This document shows, piece after piece, positions 5,639-16,638 of a stretch of DNA of 34,379 nt. Below the pieces are notes generated by a model. The model made no database searches, was not told where the DNA came from, and saw nothing but the letters and a program-made list of their open reading frames with translations. The stretch comes from an uncultured Acidimicrobiaceae bacterium. GTDB taxonomy: Bacteria; Actinomycetota; Acidimicrobiia; Spongiisociales; UBA5794. Positions within the stretch are counted from its first letter, which is position 1; the number at the start of each line of letters is the position of its first letter. The stretch covers positions 1-34,379 of the forward strand of contig CAMYKI010000053.1 of NCBI GenBank assembly GCA_947258985.1, written 5' to 3'. A program made the position numbers and the translations under genes.

Positions 5639-6384
5639 AGGATCCCACTGAAGACGGCATTCGCCGGACCTTCGATCCAGGCGCCTTCTTCGTCGAGGAA
5701 AACCCGCAACTCTCCACCGAGCAAGCGCACTGTGACCGAGGAATCGACATACCCTTGTTCATGAGCCAGGAACGCGGTCGCCGCGGCGCCGCTGCCGCAA
5801 GCCAGAGTCTCGCCCACGCCACGCTCCCACACCCGCAGGTCGATGCGATTCGGGCCCGACACGGTGGCGAACTCCACGTTGGTTCCATCGGGGAAGCGCT
5901 CCGACATCTCTATCTCGGGACCCACCTTCTTGACTTCGGCACGTCTTGTGTCCTCCACCCACGAAATCGCATGCGGGTTTCCCACCTCAACGGTATGTAC
6001 GGTGATGCCGCCGAGTTCCATCTCCTCGCCCGCCGTTGGCGTTCCCAAGAACGCCCGCACCTGACCGTTGTCGCGAAGTTTCACAACCCTCGGACCAACC
6101 GCCGTCTCGACTGTGAATGAATCACCGTCGACCCAACCCCGGTCTGAGGCGTAGCGAGCTACACAGCGCAGCCCGTTGCCGCACATCTCTGCAGCTCCGC
6201 CGTCTGCATTCCAATACCGCATCCGGACACGCACGTTGCTCAGGGGGGTGACCTCGAGGACGCCATCTGCGCCGATCCCCCGCCGTCGATCGCACCACTC
6301 GGCAATCTGCTGGGGATACGGATCGACCGGGCCATCGACAACAACAAAGTCGTTGCCCAGTCCCTCCATCTTCGTGAAGTCCAT
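5635..6384 (-). CDS. dapF: Diaminopimelate epimerase
   Basis: DapF converts LL- to meso-diaminopimelate for lysine and peptidoglycan synthesis, using two cysteines and no cofactor. Both are present: EMCGNGLRC in the first half and LACGSGAAA in the second. The N-terminus MDFTKMEGLGNDFVVVD is typical, and the 249-residue length is slightly short but complete for the fold. The frame continues 24 codons upstream, but ATG 6384 matches family starts and overlaps the miaA stop by one base (TGATG), implying translational coupling. The C-terminus ends directly at the IS border, with its stop codon preserved by the target duplication. Confidence 0.97.
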   Translation of the reverse strand: MDFTKMEGLGNDFVVVDGPVDPYPQQIAEWCDRRRGIGADGVLEVTPLSNVRVRMRYWNADGGAAEMCGNGLRCVARYASDRGWVDGDSFTVETAVGPRVVKLRDNGQVRAFLGTPTAGEEMELGGITVHTVEVGNPHAISWVEDTRRAEVKKVGPEIEMSERFPDGTNVEFATVSGPNRIDLRVWERGVGETLACGSGAAATAFLAHEQGYVDSSVTVRLLGGELRVFLDEEGAWIEGPANAVFSGIL

Positions 6385-7292
6385 CACGCAATCCCGTCTA
6401 GGAGTCTCAGCGCCTGTTGGAGGCGTTTCTGTGGGTCCGGCTCCCAGGTTATCCATTTGATCCGGGGATCTCGACGAAAGAACGTTCGCTGCCGCTTGGC
6501 AAGTGCCTTGGTTGCAGCAATGGCATCCCGACGACCTTCGGCAAGCGGCTTCTGCCCAGCTGCGACGGCAAGCATCTCTTTGTACCCCACGGCTTGACCG
6601 GCCAGCCGGCCCAGCCGGCCCAGCAGCCCGGCAACTTCATCGAGCAGACCTTGCTGGAGCATTTCGTCGAAGCGCCGCTCGATTCGGTTGGCGAGTTTCT
6701 CCCCGGGATCGACACCAAGGATCACCACGTCTCGGGCCGGCTCGTAGCTACGGACCGCCTTCGCCTTTTCTGTCTGTGCTCTATCGCTCGGAGTCAATCC
6801 GGTGATCTCGGCGATCTCGAGTGCCCTGGCTACCCGCCGCGGGTTTGCCAGGTCCACATGGCGGGCGACTTCGGGATCGATTACTTCGAGCCGGGAACGG
6901 GCATCGGCCTGGCTGAGCGCGTCGATCGTGCTTCGCACACCAGCGTCGCTCGGCGGAAACTCCAACGGGTCGACCAGGGATCGAAAATGCAGTCCCGACC
7001 CGCCGCATATGACCGCGACCGCCCCTCTCTGCGCGATGTCGTCCAGGACCTCGTGCCCGTATCGCTGAAACAGTGCAACGGGAAGATCCTCATGGGGATC
7101 CACCAGGTCGAGCAGATGATGCCGCAACTCCCGCTGCATCTCGACGGTGGCCTTGGCAGTGCCGATATCCATTCCGCGGTATACCTGCATCGAATCGACG
7201 GAGACGATCTCACCGGACCGATCCCGGGCGATGCCGAGCGCCAACGTCGACTTGCCCGAAGCGGTGGGGCCGACGACGGCGATGGTCCTCAG
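6384..7292 (-). CDS. miaA: tRNA dimethylallyltransferase, with apparent CTG start codon
   Basis: MiaA adds a dimethylallyl group to A37 of tRNAs reading UNN codons, the first step of ms2i6A synthesis completed by MiaB. The P-loop VGPTASGKST lies at about residues 7-16, followed by the D-S-M-Q-V-Y-R-G-M-D-I-G-T-A-K substrate motif and a C-terminal half with GYKEM. The first canonical start in frame, TTG 7244, would delete the P-loop, so it cannot be right. The only sensible position is CTG 7292, 7 nt after a strong GGGGAGGG (7300-7307) and overlapping the miaB stop as CTGA. That gives 302 residues, the family norm. Identity is firm; the start codon is unusual. Confidence 0.93.
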   Translation of the reverse strand: MRTIAVVGPTASGKSTLALGIARDRSGEIVSVDSMQVYRGMDIGTAKATVEMQRELRHHLLDLVDPHEDLPVALFQRYGHEVLDDIAQRGAVAVICGGSGLHFRSLVDPLEFPPSDAGVRSTIDALSQADARSRLEVIDPEVARHVDLANPRRVARALEIAEITGLTPSDRAQTEKAKAVRSYEPARDVVILGVDPGEKLANRIERRFDEMLQQGLLDEVAGLLGRLGRLAGQAVGYKEMLAVAAGQKPLAEGRRDAIAATKALAKRQRTFFRRDPRIKWITWEPDPQKRLQQALRLLDGIA

Positions 7293-8677
7293 GTGACGAC
7301 CCTCCCCATGAGGTGGTGGGGAGACGCTCGAGTGATCTCCATACGGAGGTAGCTTCCCGGCTCGTACCGACCCGGGGCGTGGACCGGTTTGTTGCCGCGG
7401 GTCCTGGCTGTTGCCATTTCCGGGTCCTTCTTTGAAGGACCTTCCACAAGTACTTCCTCAACGCGGCCGACCATTGCCTGATTGGATTCCAGGGAGATCG
7501 CACGCTGCAGCTCCACAAGCCGATCAAATCTCGCCTGCACGACCGACTTTGCTATCCGACCGTCTAGTTCAGCCGCCACCGTTCCGGGGCGCGGCGAGAA
7601 CTGGAACGTGAACGCCTGGTCGAAACGAGCCGTCGCAACTACCCGCATTGTGTCCTCGAAGTCCTCGTCAGTCTCGCCGGGGAAACCGACGATGATGTCC
7701 GTAGACACGGACAAGTCGGGCACGATTTGCCTGGCCATGGCAAGACGGCTCAAGAAACGCTCACTGTTGTATCCCCGATGCATCGCCGCCAGGATCCGAT
7801 CACTACCGGATTGCAGCGGCAGGTGGAGCTGCTCGCACACAGCGGGAGTGTCTGCCATCGCCTCGGCCACGTCCTCGCGGAAGTCTTTCGGATGCGGGCT
7901 GGTGTATCGAATGCGTCGAATCCCATCAACCGCACCAACCTGCCTCAACAGGTCGGCGAATACCGGTCGTCGCCCGTTGAGTTCCAGATCCCTGCCGTAG
8001 GAGTTGACGTTTTGGCCGAGCAAGGTGACCTCGGTTACCCCTTCGGCTGCAAGCGCCTTTACCTCGCCTACGACGTCACCCACCCTGCGACTGATCTCCT
8101 TTCCCCGCACAGCCGGAACGATGCAGAACGTGCAGGAGTTGTCGCAGCCGATGGCGATCGTCACCCAGGCTGAATGGGCGGTTTGGCGTTGGGCGGGCAG
8201 GTATGAGGGAAAGTCGTCAGCGGATGAAGTTTCCTCCCAGATCTCTGTTATCGGGCCCCATTCGTCGGCATGATCTATGAGGTCGACAACCCGGTGCACG
8301 TTGTGGGTTCCGAACACGACGTCAACCCACGGAGCCTTCTCCATGACGACGTCGCCGTCCTTTTGCGCCGAACACCCTCCGACGAGGATTTTGAGATCGG
8401 GTCTCTCGTTCTTCACCGCTCTGAGGGCACCCAGATAGCCGTAGAGCTTGTTGTCGGCATTCTCCCGGATCGTGCACGTATTGAGCACGATCACGTCCGC
8501 TGCGGCCGTCTCCGGAGTAGATACCATTCCGTCGGCAGCCAGCAGGCCCGAGATCCGCTCGGAATCGTGCTCGTTCATCTGACATCCGAACGTGCGGATG
8601 TGATAGGTCAATCCGGTGCGCGCCGGACTACGCGGCGTACGCACCGCCGGCATCCCGAGGACCGTAGGTTCAGTCAC
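7289..8677 (-). CDS. miaB: tRNA-2-methylthio-N6-dimethylallyladenosine synthase
   Basis: MiaB is a radical-SAM methylthiotransferase that converts i6A37 to ms2i6A37 in tRNA. The N-terminal domain has its three cluster cysteines (TFGCQMNEHDSE, NTCTIRENA, GGCSAQKDG). The radical-SAM CxxxCxxC is in IGCDNSCTFCIVP, and a TRAM RNA-binding domain ends the 462 residues. GTG 8677 starts 2 nt after the rny stop and has no clear Shine-Dalgarno, suggesting coupling to rny. Its stop overlaps the miaA start. The MiaB-MiaA order puts both steps of the pathway in one transcript. Confidence 0.98.
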   Translation of the reverse strand: MTEPTVLGMPAVRTPRSPARTGLTYHIRTFGCQMNEHDSERISGLLAADGMVSTPETAAADVIVLNTCTIRENADNKLYGYLGALRAVKNERPDLKILVGGCSAQKDGDVVMEKAPWVDVVFGTHNVHRVVDLIDHADEWGPITEIWEETSSADDFPSYLPAQRQTAHSAWVTIAIGCDNSCTFCIVPAVRGKEISRRVGDVVGEVKALAAEGVTEVTLLGQNVNSYGRDLELNGRRPVFADLLRQVGAVDGIRRIRYTSPHPKDFREDVAEAMADTPAVCEQLHLPLQSGSDRILAAMHRGYNSERFLSRLAMARQIVPDLSVSTDIIVGFPGETDEDFEDTMRVVATARFDQAFTFQFSPRPGTVAAELDGRIAKSVVQARFDRLVELQRAISLESNQAMVGRVEEVLVEGPSKKDPEMATARTRGNKPVHAPGRYEPGSYLRMEITRASPHHLMGRVVT

Positions 8678-8679
8678 GG

Positions 8680-10212
8680 CTATCTGGCGTAATCCGTGGC
8701 GCGATACTCACGGATAACCGTCACCTCGATCTGCCCGGGGTAGTTGAGGTCCTCTTCGAGCCTGCGAGCGATACGTCGAGCGAGGTCACCTGCGGCAAGG
8801 TCGTCGACCTCCGACGGTGCCACCGCGACGCGTACCTCTCTGCCCGCCTGCATCGCAAATACCCGCTCGACCCCGGTGAAGGAGGCAGCAATTTCTTCGA
8901 GCTTCTCCAACCTGCGCACGTACGATTCGAGGGCTTCGCGCCGGGCACCAGGCCTGGCGGCTGACACCGCATCGGCAGCCTGAACGAGCACGGCAGTCAG
9001 CGTACGGGGCTCAACCTCGTTGTGGTGCGACTCAATGGCGTGAACAATCGAGGCGTCCTCGCCAAAGCGGCGAGCGATTTCAGCACCGATCATCGCATGG
9101 GAGCCGCCAACCTCGTGCGATACCGCTTTGCCGATGTCGTGAAGGAATGCTGCTCTTCTCGCCTCCACGTCGTCGATACCCATCTCGGCTGCGAGCATTC
9201 CGGCGATGTTGGCAGCCTCGACAAGGTGATTGAGGACGTTCTGCCCGTAGGAGGTCCGGTATTTGAGACGTCCGAGCAGCGTCACGAGCTCCGGGTGGAG
9301 GCGGGTCACGCCGACTTCGAGCATCGCCCATTCACCCGCGTCTCGCACCGACTGCTCCACCTCAGCGCTGGCCTTCTCGTAGGACTCCTCGATGGATGCG
9401 GGATGGATACGGCCGTCTTCGACGAGACGCTGGAGGGCGCGCCGGGCGGTCTCCCGGCGAACCGGGTCGAAGGTCGAGATGGAGACGGCTTCCGGAGTGT
9501 CGTCCACGATGAGATTGACACCGGTGACTGCTTCGAACGTACGGATGTTTCTACCGTCGCGACCGATGATCCGACCCTTCATGTCGTCCGACGGCAGCGG
9601 CACCACCGAGACCGTCGACTCGGAAACGACTTCTGCCGAGAGACGCTGCACCGCAGTTGCGAGAATCCTCCTCCCGCGGCGATCGGCCTCCTCCCGTGCC
9701 TTCATTTCGAGGTCGCGGACCATCACCATCGCCTCGCGGCGCGCCTCGTCCTCCACCTTCATCATGAGCTCTTCTTTTGCGGCCCTGGAGTCAAACCCGG
9801 CTATGCGTTCGAGATGGCCCCTGACCTCCTCACGGAGCAGTTCGGTTTCGCCACGAGCATCGCTCAGCGAACGCTCTTTTTCGATCAACATCTCTTCGCG
9901 ATGCGCCAGGTTTGTGGCTCGCTGCTCGAGAGTTGCTTCACGTTGGACAAGTCGTTCTTCGAGGGTGTCTGCTTCAACCAGCCTGTGGGCGAGGGCCGCT
10001 TCCTCCCGTTCCCGGTAGCTCTCGGCTAGGGCCCTGGACTCCTCTTCGGCGCGGGACAGGATGCGTTGTGCATCGAGCCGCGCTTGATGGAGGGCCTCAA
10101 CCGCAGATTCTCCGGTTTTGGTCGTGTTGCGACGTTGGAATTCTCGTCCTCCCAGGAAAGCGAGCAGGGCAACAGGTAATCCGATCGCAACAGCGACGAC
10201 CCATGGCTCCAT
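8680..10212 (-). CDS. rny: Ribonuclease Y, membrane-anchored endoribonuclease
   Basis: RNase Y starts decay of many mRNAs at the membrane. The 510 residues show an N-terminal membrane helix (about 4-22, WVVAVAIGLPVALLAFLGG), a long charged coiled coil to about 190, a KH RNA-binding domain (MKGRIIGRDGRNIRTFE), an HD hydrolase domain with LHDIGKA and later ESHHNEVEP, and the conserved C-terminus (YPGQIEVTVIRE). The frame is open upstream, but ATG 10212 places the helix at the N-terminus and is preceded by AGAGGA. RNase J is also encoded in this window, so both endonuclease types coexist here. Confidence 0.97.
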   Translation of the reverse strand: MEPWVVAVAIGLPVALLAFLGGREFQRRNTTKTGESAVEALHQARLDAQRILSRAEEESRALAESYREREEAALAHRLVEADTLEERLVQREATLEQRATNLAHREEMLIEKERSLSDARGETELLREEVRGHLERIAGFDSRAAKEELMMKVEDEARREAMVMVRDLEMKAREEADRRGRRILATAVQRLSAEVVSESTVSVVPLPSDDMKGRIIGRDGRNIRTFEAVTGVNLIVDDTPEAVSISTFDPVRRETARRALQRLVEDGRIHPASIEESYEKASAEVEQSVRDAGEWAMLEVGVTRLHPELVTLLGRLKYRTSYGQNVLNHLVEAANIAGMLAAEMGIDDVEARRAAFLHDIGKAVSHEVGGSHAMIGAEIARRFGEDASIVHAIESHHNEVEPRTLTAVLVQAADAVSAARPGARREALESYVRRLEKLEEIAASFTGVERVFAMQAGREVRVAVAPSEVDDLAAGDLARRIARRLEEDLNYPGQIEVTVIREYRATDYAR

Positions 10213-10246
10213 GCTGTCCTCTTTCCCGGTCCCTGAGAAATGCACA

Positions 10247-10272
10247 GTGCCGAGCCCAAATAGGCTCGGCAC
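10247..10272 (-). other. Perfect 10-bp hairpin in the rny 5' leader
   Basis: GTGCCGAGCC (10247-10256) and GGCTCGGCAC (10263-10272) enclose a 6-nt loop, 35 nt before the rny start codon. No U-tract follows it in the transcript direction, so an mRNA-stability or autoregulatory leader element is as likely as a terminator. Confidence 0.6.
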
Positions 10273-10473
10273 ACGCATGCCAAGAAGACAAATCGGCGCG
10301 GGGACAGCTAATCAGCCGTCTGTTTGCTGCACCTCCGTGCGATCCATCTCATCGGTTTTTCCTCAGGTTCCGTGTTCTCAAATGGTTATGCGTGTGTCTA
10401 GTACTGATCGTACCGCACCGACGGCTGTTCCGTAACCGCGAAAACCGGATTTGTTACCGTTTCGCTTGTTTTG

Positions 10474-10517
10474 GGTAGTGCGAGGCTCGGAATCACCGCT
10501 CCGAACCTCGCGCTACC
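10474..10517 (-). terminator. Terminator-like hairpin after recA
   Basis: Arms of 18 nt (10474-10491 and 10500-10517) pair at 16 positions, with the other two as G-U or mismatch, around an 8-nt loop. The hairpin starts 2 nt after the recA stop. No U-tract follows, as often in high-GC actinobacteria. Confidence 0.65.
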
Positions 10518-10519
10518 GC

Positions 10520-12673
<2,154 letters not shown>

Positions 12674-12680
12674 ACCCTAG

Positions 12681-12696
12681 GCGAACATGTGTTCGG
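12681..12696. promoter_or_regulatory. LexA operator (SOS box) of recA
   Basis: GCGAACATGTGTTCGG has the arms CGAAC and GTTCG around ATGT. It sits 7 bp before the GTG start of recA, in the short thpR-recA gap, so recA is under direct LexA control. Confidence 0.9.
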
Positions 12697-12731
12697 TGTC
12701 GAGTATCCCGCCACCATCGCCGGGGGCCTCT

Positions 12732-13289
12732 CTACAGAAGCACCTTGTCGACGACTTCATACCTCGCCGGGCCACTCCCCAGAACCGAGCGGTACAGGGT
12801 CACGGCCCCAACATCGAGTTTGATGCCGGCGGGCTCAACCGCATCTACCAGCGGGCGTACGTCGACAGGTGGCCGGATCCGGCTCAGGGTCAGATGGGGA
12901 TGAAAAGGGCGCCCCTCGGGTTCGAAGCCTGCCGCAACCGCAGCCGTTTCGCAGATGGTCGCCACAGACTCCATCTCCTCGACTCCCCCGGCAACACCCA
13001 GCCAGAGAACCGATGCCCTGGACTCTCGAGGGAATCCACCGAGTCCAGTGAAGGTGACCCGGAAAGGCTCCACCGCCAGGTGCTCGTCGAGGTCTGCCAG
13101 CACCTGGTCTCGTTGCACCGCCGTCGTTGCTCCCAGGAACCGCAAAGTCAGATGCCAGTTCTGCGGCGGCACGCGCCGTCCCGGAAATCGATCACCCTCC
13201 AGTGATGCATCGAGATGAGCCGCGATTGCGTGACGAGCTTCGTCGTCGAGGGACACAGCAAGGAATGTCCTCTCCCCCGGTCCGCTCAC
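12732..13289 (-). CDS. thpR: RNA 2',3'-cyclic phosphodiesterase (2H family)
   Basis: This 2H phosphoesterase opens 2',3'-cyclic RNA ends; the family was first called 2'-5' RNA ligase. Both HxTx motifs are present: WHLTL (His46) and HPHLTL (His132). The 185-residue length is normal. I chose GTG 13289 because it overlaps the cinA stop as GTGA; the in-frame GTG 13295 is the alternative and adds two residues. Close linkage of thpR with cinA and recA is common in bacteria. Its cellular substrate is not settled in general. Confidence 0.93.
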   Translation of the reverse strand: MSGPGERTFLAVSLDDEARHAIAAHLDASLEGDRFPGRRVPPQNWHLTLRFLGATTAVQRDQVLADLDEHLAVEPFRVTFTGLGGFPRESRASVLWLGVAGGVEEMESVATICETAAVAAGFEPEGRPFHPHLTLSRIRPPVDVRPLVDAVEPAGIKLDVGAVTLYRSVLGSGPARYEVVDKVLL

Positions 13290-14554
13290 ACCCACCGTCC
13301 ATGCTTCGGTTCACCGGACCACCACACCCCCGACATAGCCAGACGAGCCAATTGCAGAGCGCCTGTGGTGGTGTAGGTGCGCACCCGCTCCCTGTCCCCC
13401 GGCAGCCGCACGGTGCGAGCCATGGCCTTTTCGGGCGTGCGCACGGCAATGACCATCGTGCCCACGGCCTTGTCCTGCGGATCCGGGCCGGCCGAACCCG
13501 TGACTGCAATGCCAACATCGGCTTCGAGGAAGTGGGCTACCCCCTCGGCCATTGCTATGGCAACTGGCTCGCTGACGACGCCATGAGCCTCGATCAGGTC
13601 CGCGCTCACACCCAGGTTCACTCGTTTCACCCGTTCGTCATAGGCAACGACCGATCCGCGGAAGACGCGCGATGCCCCGGGAACGGACGTAATCCGCGAC
13701 GCCACCATCCCTCCGGTAGCCGACTCCGCAGTGGCAATCGTCCAACCCTTCTGCTCGGCTAGACCAAGCACGATGCTCTCGATTGTCTGGTCATCGGCGC
13801 CAAAGACAAGGCTGCCCATACGCTCTCGAATCGCCGACTCGAATGGGGCAATCAATTCCTCTGCCTCTTCCGCCGTTGCAGCATGTGCTGTGAGCCGGAT
13901 TTTGATCTCGGCCGCGGTCGCCAGGAAGGCCATCGAAGGGTTGCCGCTCTTGTCGTAGACGTCCGCCAGCATCTCCCCCACTTGTGATTCCGACTCGCCG
14001 TACGTCCGAATCACCCGGCTGAGGACCAGGCCCTCTCCTGATCGCTGGCGCAGCATCGGCATCACGTGCAGATCCAGCAAAGCTTCGAGCTCTGCAGGGA
14101 CGCCGGGCAAAGCGAAGATCAATACCCCCTCGTGCTCCAAGAACACCACGGGGGCTGTGCCCTTTGGATTGTCGAGCAGTTGCGCACCGTCCGGGTACTC
14201 AGCCTGCTTCAGGTTCGAATCCGGCATCTCCCGCCCACGGCTCGCCCACCAACGTCGCAGCCGGTCTGCGTACTCTTCGCTGAAGACCATCGACCTGCCG
14301 GTTGCGCCACAGATGGCCTCCCGGGTGATGTCGTCCTGGGTGGGACCGATCCCTCCGGTAATGACGATCACGTCCGCCCGCTCCAGGGCCAGCCGGATTG
14401 CGTCCACCATCCGGCCGAGCTCATCCCCCACCACCGTCGAGTAGTGGTGTTCCAACCCGGCATCCGCCAGCCCCGATCCGATCCGGGCGGCATTCGTGTT
14501 GACTGTCTGACCGAGTAACAACTCCGTACCGACGGCGATCACCTCGGCGATCAT
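13286..14554 (-). CDS. cinA: CinA: competence/damage-inducible protein, nicotinamide-nucleotide amidase
   Basis: CinA has an N-terminal molybdopterin-binding-like domain (MIAEVIAVGTELLLGQTVNTNA, then VITGGIGPTQDDITREA) linked to ADP-ribose or NMN-related hydrolysis. Its C-terminal amidase domain (EQKGWTIATAESATGGMVASRIT, about 265-410) deamidates nicotinamide mononucleotide. The length of 422 residues is typical of the two-domain form. ATG 14554 overlaps the rimO stop by 4 nt (ATGA) and its own stop overlaps thpR, so it sits in a tightly coupled rimO-cinA-thpR unit ahead of recA. Confidence 0.97.
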   Translation of the reverse strand: MIAEVIAVGTELLLGQTVNTNAARIGSGLADAGLEHHYSTVVGDELGRMVDAIRLALERADVIVITGGIGPTQDDITREAICGATGRSMVFSEEYADRLRRWWASRGREMPDSNLKQAEYPDGAQLLDNPKGTAPVVFLEHEGVLIFALPGVPAELEALLDLHVMPMLRQRSGEGLVLSRVIRTYGESESQVGEMLADVYDKSGNPSMAFLATAAEIKIRLTAHAATAEEAEELIAPFESAIRERMGSLVFGADDQTIESIVLGLAEQKGWTIATAESATGGMVASRITSVPGASRVFRGSVVAYDERVKRVNLGVSADLIEAHGVVSEPVAIAMAEGVAHFLEADVGIAVTGSAGPDPQDKAVGTMVIAVRTPEKAMARTVRLPGDRERVRTYTTTGALQLARLAMSGVWWSGEPKHGRWV

Positions 14555-15873
14555 TCGAGCACCGTCGCTTCGAGATCCGTCCCGAAGGCTCCCCGGACCT
14601 CAGCCGTGAGCCACTCCCCGGGCGCACCGGCGTCGAGCAAGATCACCCCGTCGATTTCCGGCGCCTCCCGATAGCTGCGGCCCACCGCCTGGCCGTCCTC
14701 GACCTGGTCTACGAGCACTTCCAGGGTCCTCCCCACCTGCGCCGCATTTCGGCTGTGTGTGATGTCATCCTGGATCGACTGCAGATAGCGAAGCCGCTCC
14801 ATTGTGATCTCGTATGGCACCTGCTCGTCGAACCCAGCCGCGGGTGTGCCCTCTTCCGCAGAGAACGGAAACAGCCCCACCCAGTCGAGCTGGGCCGATG
14901 ACAGAAACCCGGCAAGCGATTCCACGTCATCGTCGGCTTCACCGGGAAATCCGACGATGAAACTCGACCGCAACGCCGCATCGGGCGCTGCCATCCGAAT
15001 GGACTGGATGAGCTCCATATGCCCATGACCGCTGCCTGGTCGCTTCATCGCCCGCAAAAGGCGGTCGGAAGAATGCTGCAATGAGAGATCGAAGTAGTCA
15101 ACGACGTTGGGCGACTCCGCCATGAGATCGATCAGCCCGGGACGTATCTCTCGGGGATACAGGTAATAGAGGCGCAACCGCCGCAGATCGGGCACGGCGG
15201 CAGCCTCTTCGACGAGCGCCTCGATACCGCCCTTGTCCCCGGTGTCGCGACCGTAGGCGGCGAGGTCTTGTGCTACCAGCACCACCTCGTGGACGCCGGC
15301 TTCAACCAGACCCGAGATTTCTGCGGTGATGTTGCCCCGCGACCGGGAACGCTGTTTGCCGCGGAATTGGGGGATGGCGCAGAACGTACACAGCTTGTCG
15401 CAACCCTCGGCGACCTTGACGTAGGCGTACGGCGTTGCCGGTGTCGGCCGTCGGGTCTCATACAGAATATCCATCGACGACCGCTGTACCGGCCGAATCT
15501 GCAGCGGCTGCCACTCGGTCAGCCGGTCGAGGCTTCCCACGATCTCGCCGTACCTGTCAAGGCCGATGACGGCATCGGCTTCGGGGAGGGCCTCCACGAG
15601 TTCCTGCTCGTAGCGCTGGGCCATGCATCCCAGAACCACGAGCTTGGCGTCGGATCGTTTGGATTCGGCGAGTTCGAGAACGGTGTCTATCGACTCGCGC
15701 CGCGCCGGTTCGATAAAGGCGCAGGTATTGACCATGACGACGTCGGCCGACTCGGGCGAGGTTGCACCCTCGTATCCGGCATCTTGAAGCACGGCCGTTA
15801 CCTTGTCGGAATCGACCTGATTCTTCGAGCAGCCGAGCGTGGTCAGCCAGACCGTGGGGATGGATGCAGACAC
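14551..15873 (-). CDS. rimO: Ribosomal protein uS12 methylthiotransferase RimO
   Basis: RimO is a radical-SAM enzyme that methylthiolates an aspartate of ribosomal protein S12. It has the N-terminal cluster cysteines (TLGCSKNQVDSD, NTCAFIEPA, LGCMAQRYE) and the radical-SAM motif EGCDKLCTFCAIPQFRGKQRSRS. That last stretch and the lack of MiaB-type signatures favour RimO over MiaB. A TRAM domain closes the 440 residues. The GTG start at 15873 has no Shine-Dalgarno but lies 7 nt after a TAAACT hexamer, suggesting a leaderless transcript that begins the cinA-thpR-recA unit. Confidence 0.97.
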   Translation of the reverse strand: MSASIPTVWLTTLGCSKNQVDSDKVTAVLQDAGYEGATSPESADVVMVNTCAFIEPARRESIDTVLELAESKRSDAKLVVLGCMAQRYEQELVEALPEADAVIGLDRYGEIVGSLDRLTEWQPLQIRPVQRSSMDILYETRRPTPATPYAYVKVAEGCDKLCTFCAIPQFRGKQRSRSRGNITAEISGLVEAGVHEVVLVAQDLAAYGRDTGDKGGIEALVEEAAAVPDLRRLRLYYLYPREIRPGLIDLMAESPNVVDYFDLSLQHSSDRLLRAMKRPGSGHGHMELIQSIRMAAPDAALRSSFIVGFPGEADDDVESLAGFLSSAQLDWVGLFPFSAEEGTPAAGFDEQVPYEITMERLRYLQSIQDDITHSRNAAQVGRTLEVLVDQVEDGQAVGRSYREAPEIDGVILLDAGAPGEWLTAEVRGAFGTDLEATVLE

Positions 15874-15880
15874 TCGGGCG

Positions 15881-15886
15881 AGTTTA
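15881..15886 (-). promoter_or_regulatory. Probable -10 element of rimO (leaderless transcript)
   Basis: TAAACT ends 7 nt before the GTG start, so transcription would begin at or next to the start codon. No convincing -35 is seen. Confidence 0.45.
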
Positions 15887-16036
15887 GGGGTCGACTGAGT
15901 GGCAGCGAGTCGCTATTCGAGCCCGGTGTTGGCCACCGTGCCTTCTCCAGAGCCACACGCCGTTAGCAACGCACATGGTGCGATAAAGGCAAAACACCTC
16001 AGCTCGGTGAGATGGCCGGCGCTACCCCGCCGCCGT

Positions 16037-16561
16037 TCAGACCAACTTGCGGTAGGCGCCACGGAAGTACACGAGAGGCTCTTTGATGTCGGAGAGCTCG
16101 AGTTTGTCGATGCGGCCCTCGGCAACGATGAAGAATGTCTCCTCGTCACCTCCCTCAAAGGTGCAGTAGGCCCGCGTTTTGATGTCCGTCAGGACGGGAC
16201 CCCATTCCGACTGTTCGACGGCGACGCTGGAGAAGCGGCCGCCCGGGCTGGGGCGCAATCCGGCGAAGATATCGGCCGCCGCGGCGTCGTCCCCTTCCAG
16301 GACGTGCACTACGAACTTGCCCGTCTCCTCGAGGCCGTAGAACAGATCAGTCGTCGACCCGAGCAAGAAGTAGACGCGCGAGGGATCGCCTTCTGCGACC
16401 ACAAGCGACGACACGGTCAGCCCCGTCCGGTGGTCGCCGGAACCCGATGTGATGATTGTTACCGGGGCAGCCAGGCGGCCTCGGAAACGCCGTGCCGGAT
16501 CGCGTTGATCCGCTGGAGTCTCGAATGGATGATCTTCGTGAACGCCGCCTTGATCGGCCAT
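16037..16561 (-). CDS. Flavin reductase-like FMN-binding split-barrel protein
   Basis: The 174 residues match the flavin reductase domain family: an N-terminal RFRGRLAAPVTIITS strand, the TVSSLVVAEGDPSRVYFLL core, and GKFVVHVLEGDD followed by FAGLRPSPGGRF. Members bind FMN or FAD and reduce it with NAD(P)H, often for a partner monooxygenase; no such partner is in the window. ATG 16561 is preceded closely by GGAGGAG. The substrate and partner are unknown. Confidence 0.88.
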   Translation of the reverse strand: MADQGGVHEDHPFETPADQRDPARRFRGRLAAPVTIITSGSGDHRTGLTVSSLVVAEGDPSRVYFLLGSTTDLFYGLEETGKFVVHVLEGDDAAAADIFAGLRPSPGGRFSSVAVEQSEWGPVLTDIKTRAYCTFEGGDEETFFIVAEGRIDKLELSDIKEPLVYFRGAYRKLV

Positions 16562-16638
16562 TGCTCCTCCATCGTCTGCCCTCTCCGGAGGGCGAATTGT
16601 ACGGACTGGTATCCCCCGCGTCTACGAATGTAACGGAT

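Larger units (their letters stand above)
10213..10519. other. Intergenic region between recA and rny (307 bp)
   Basis: The stretch holds two hairpins, described separately: one just after recA and one in the presumed rny leader. No recX-like frame, tRNA or convincing gene is seen. A promoter for rny must lie here if the first hairpin terminates, but I could not pick one confidently. Confidence 0.6.

Noticed and set aside
6384..7244. miaA starting at TTG 7244
   Set aside because: This would remove the ATP-binding P-loop, which is fully encoded just upstream in the same frame.
9022..10029. 335-codon plus-strand frame opposite rny
   Set aside because: Antisense to a well-defined gene, with His/Val/Leu-rich composition and no recognisable domain.
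15913..16018. Minus-strand frame ending in a lipobox-like stretch (CALLTACGSGEG)
   Set aside because: It looks like a lipoprotein leader, but no ATG, GTG or TTG precedes the hydrophobic part within the intergenic DNA and the product would be only about 30 residues. At most a relic.
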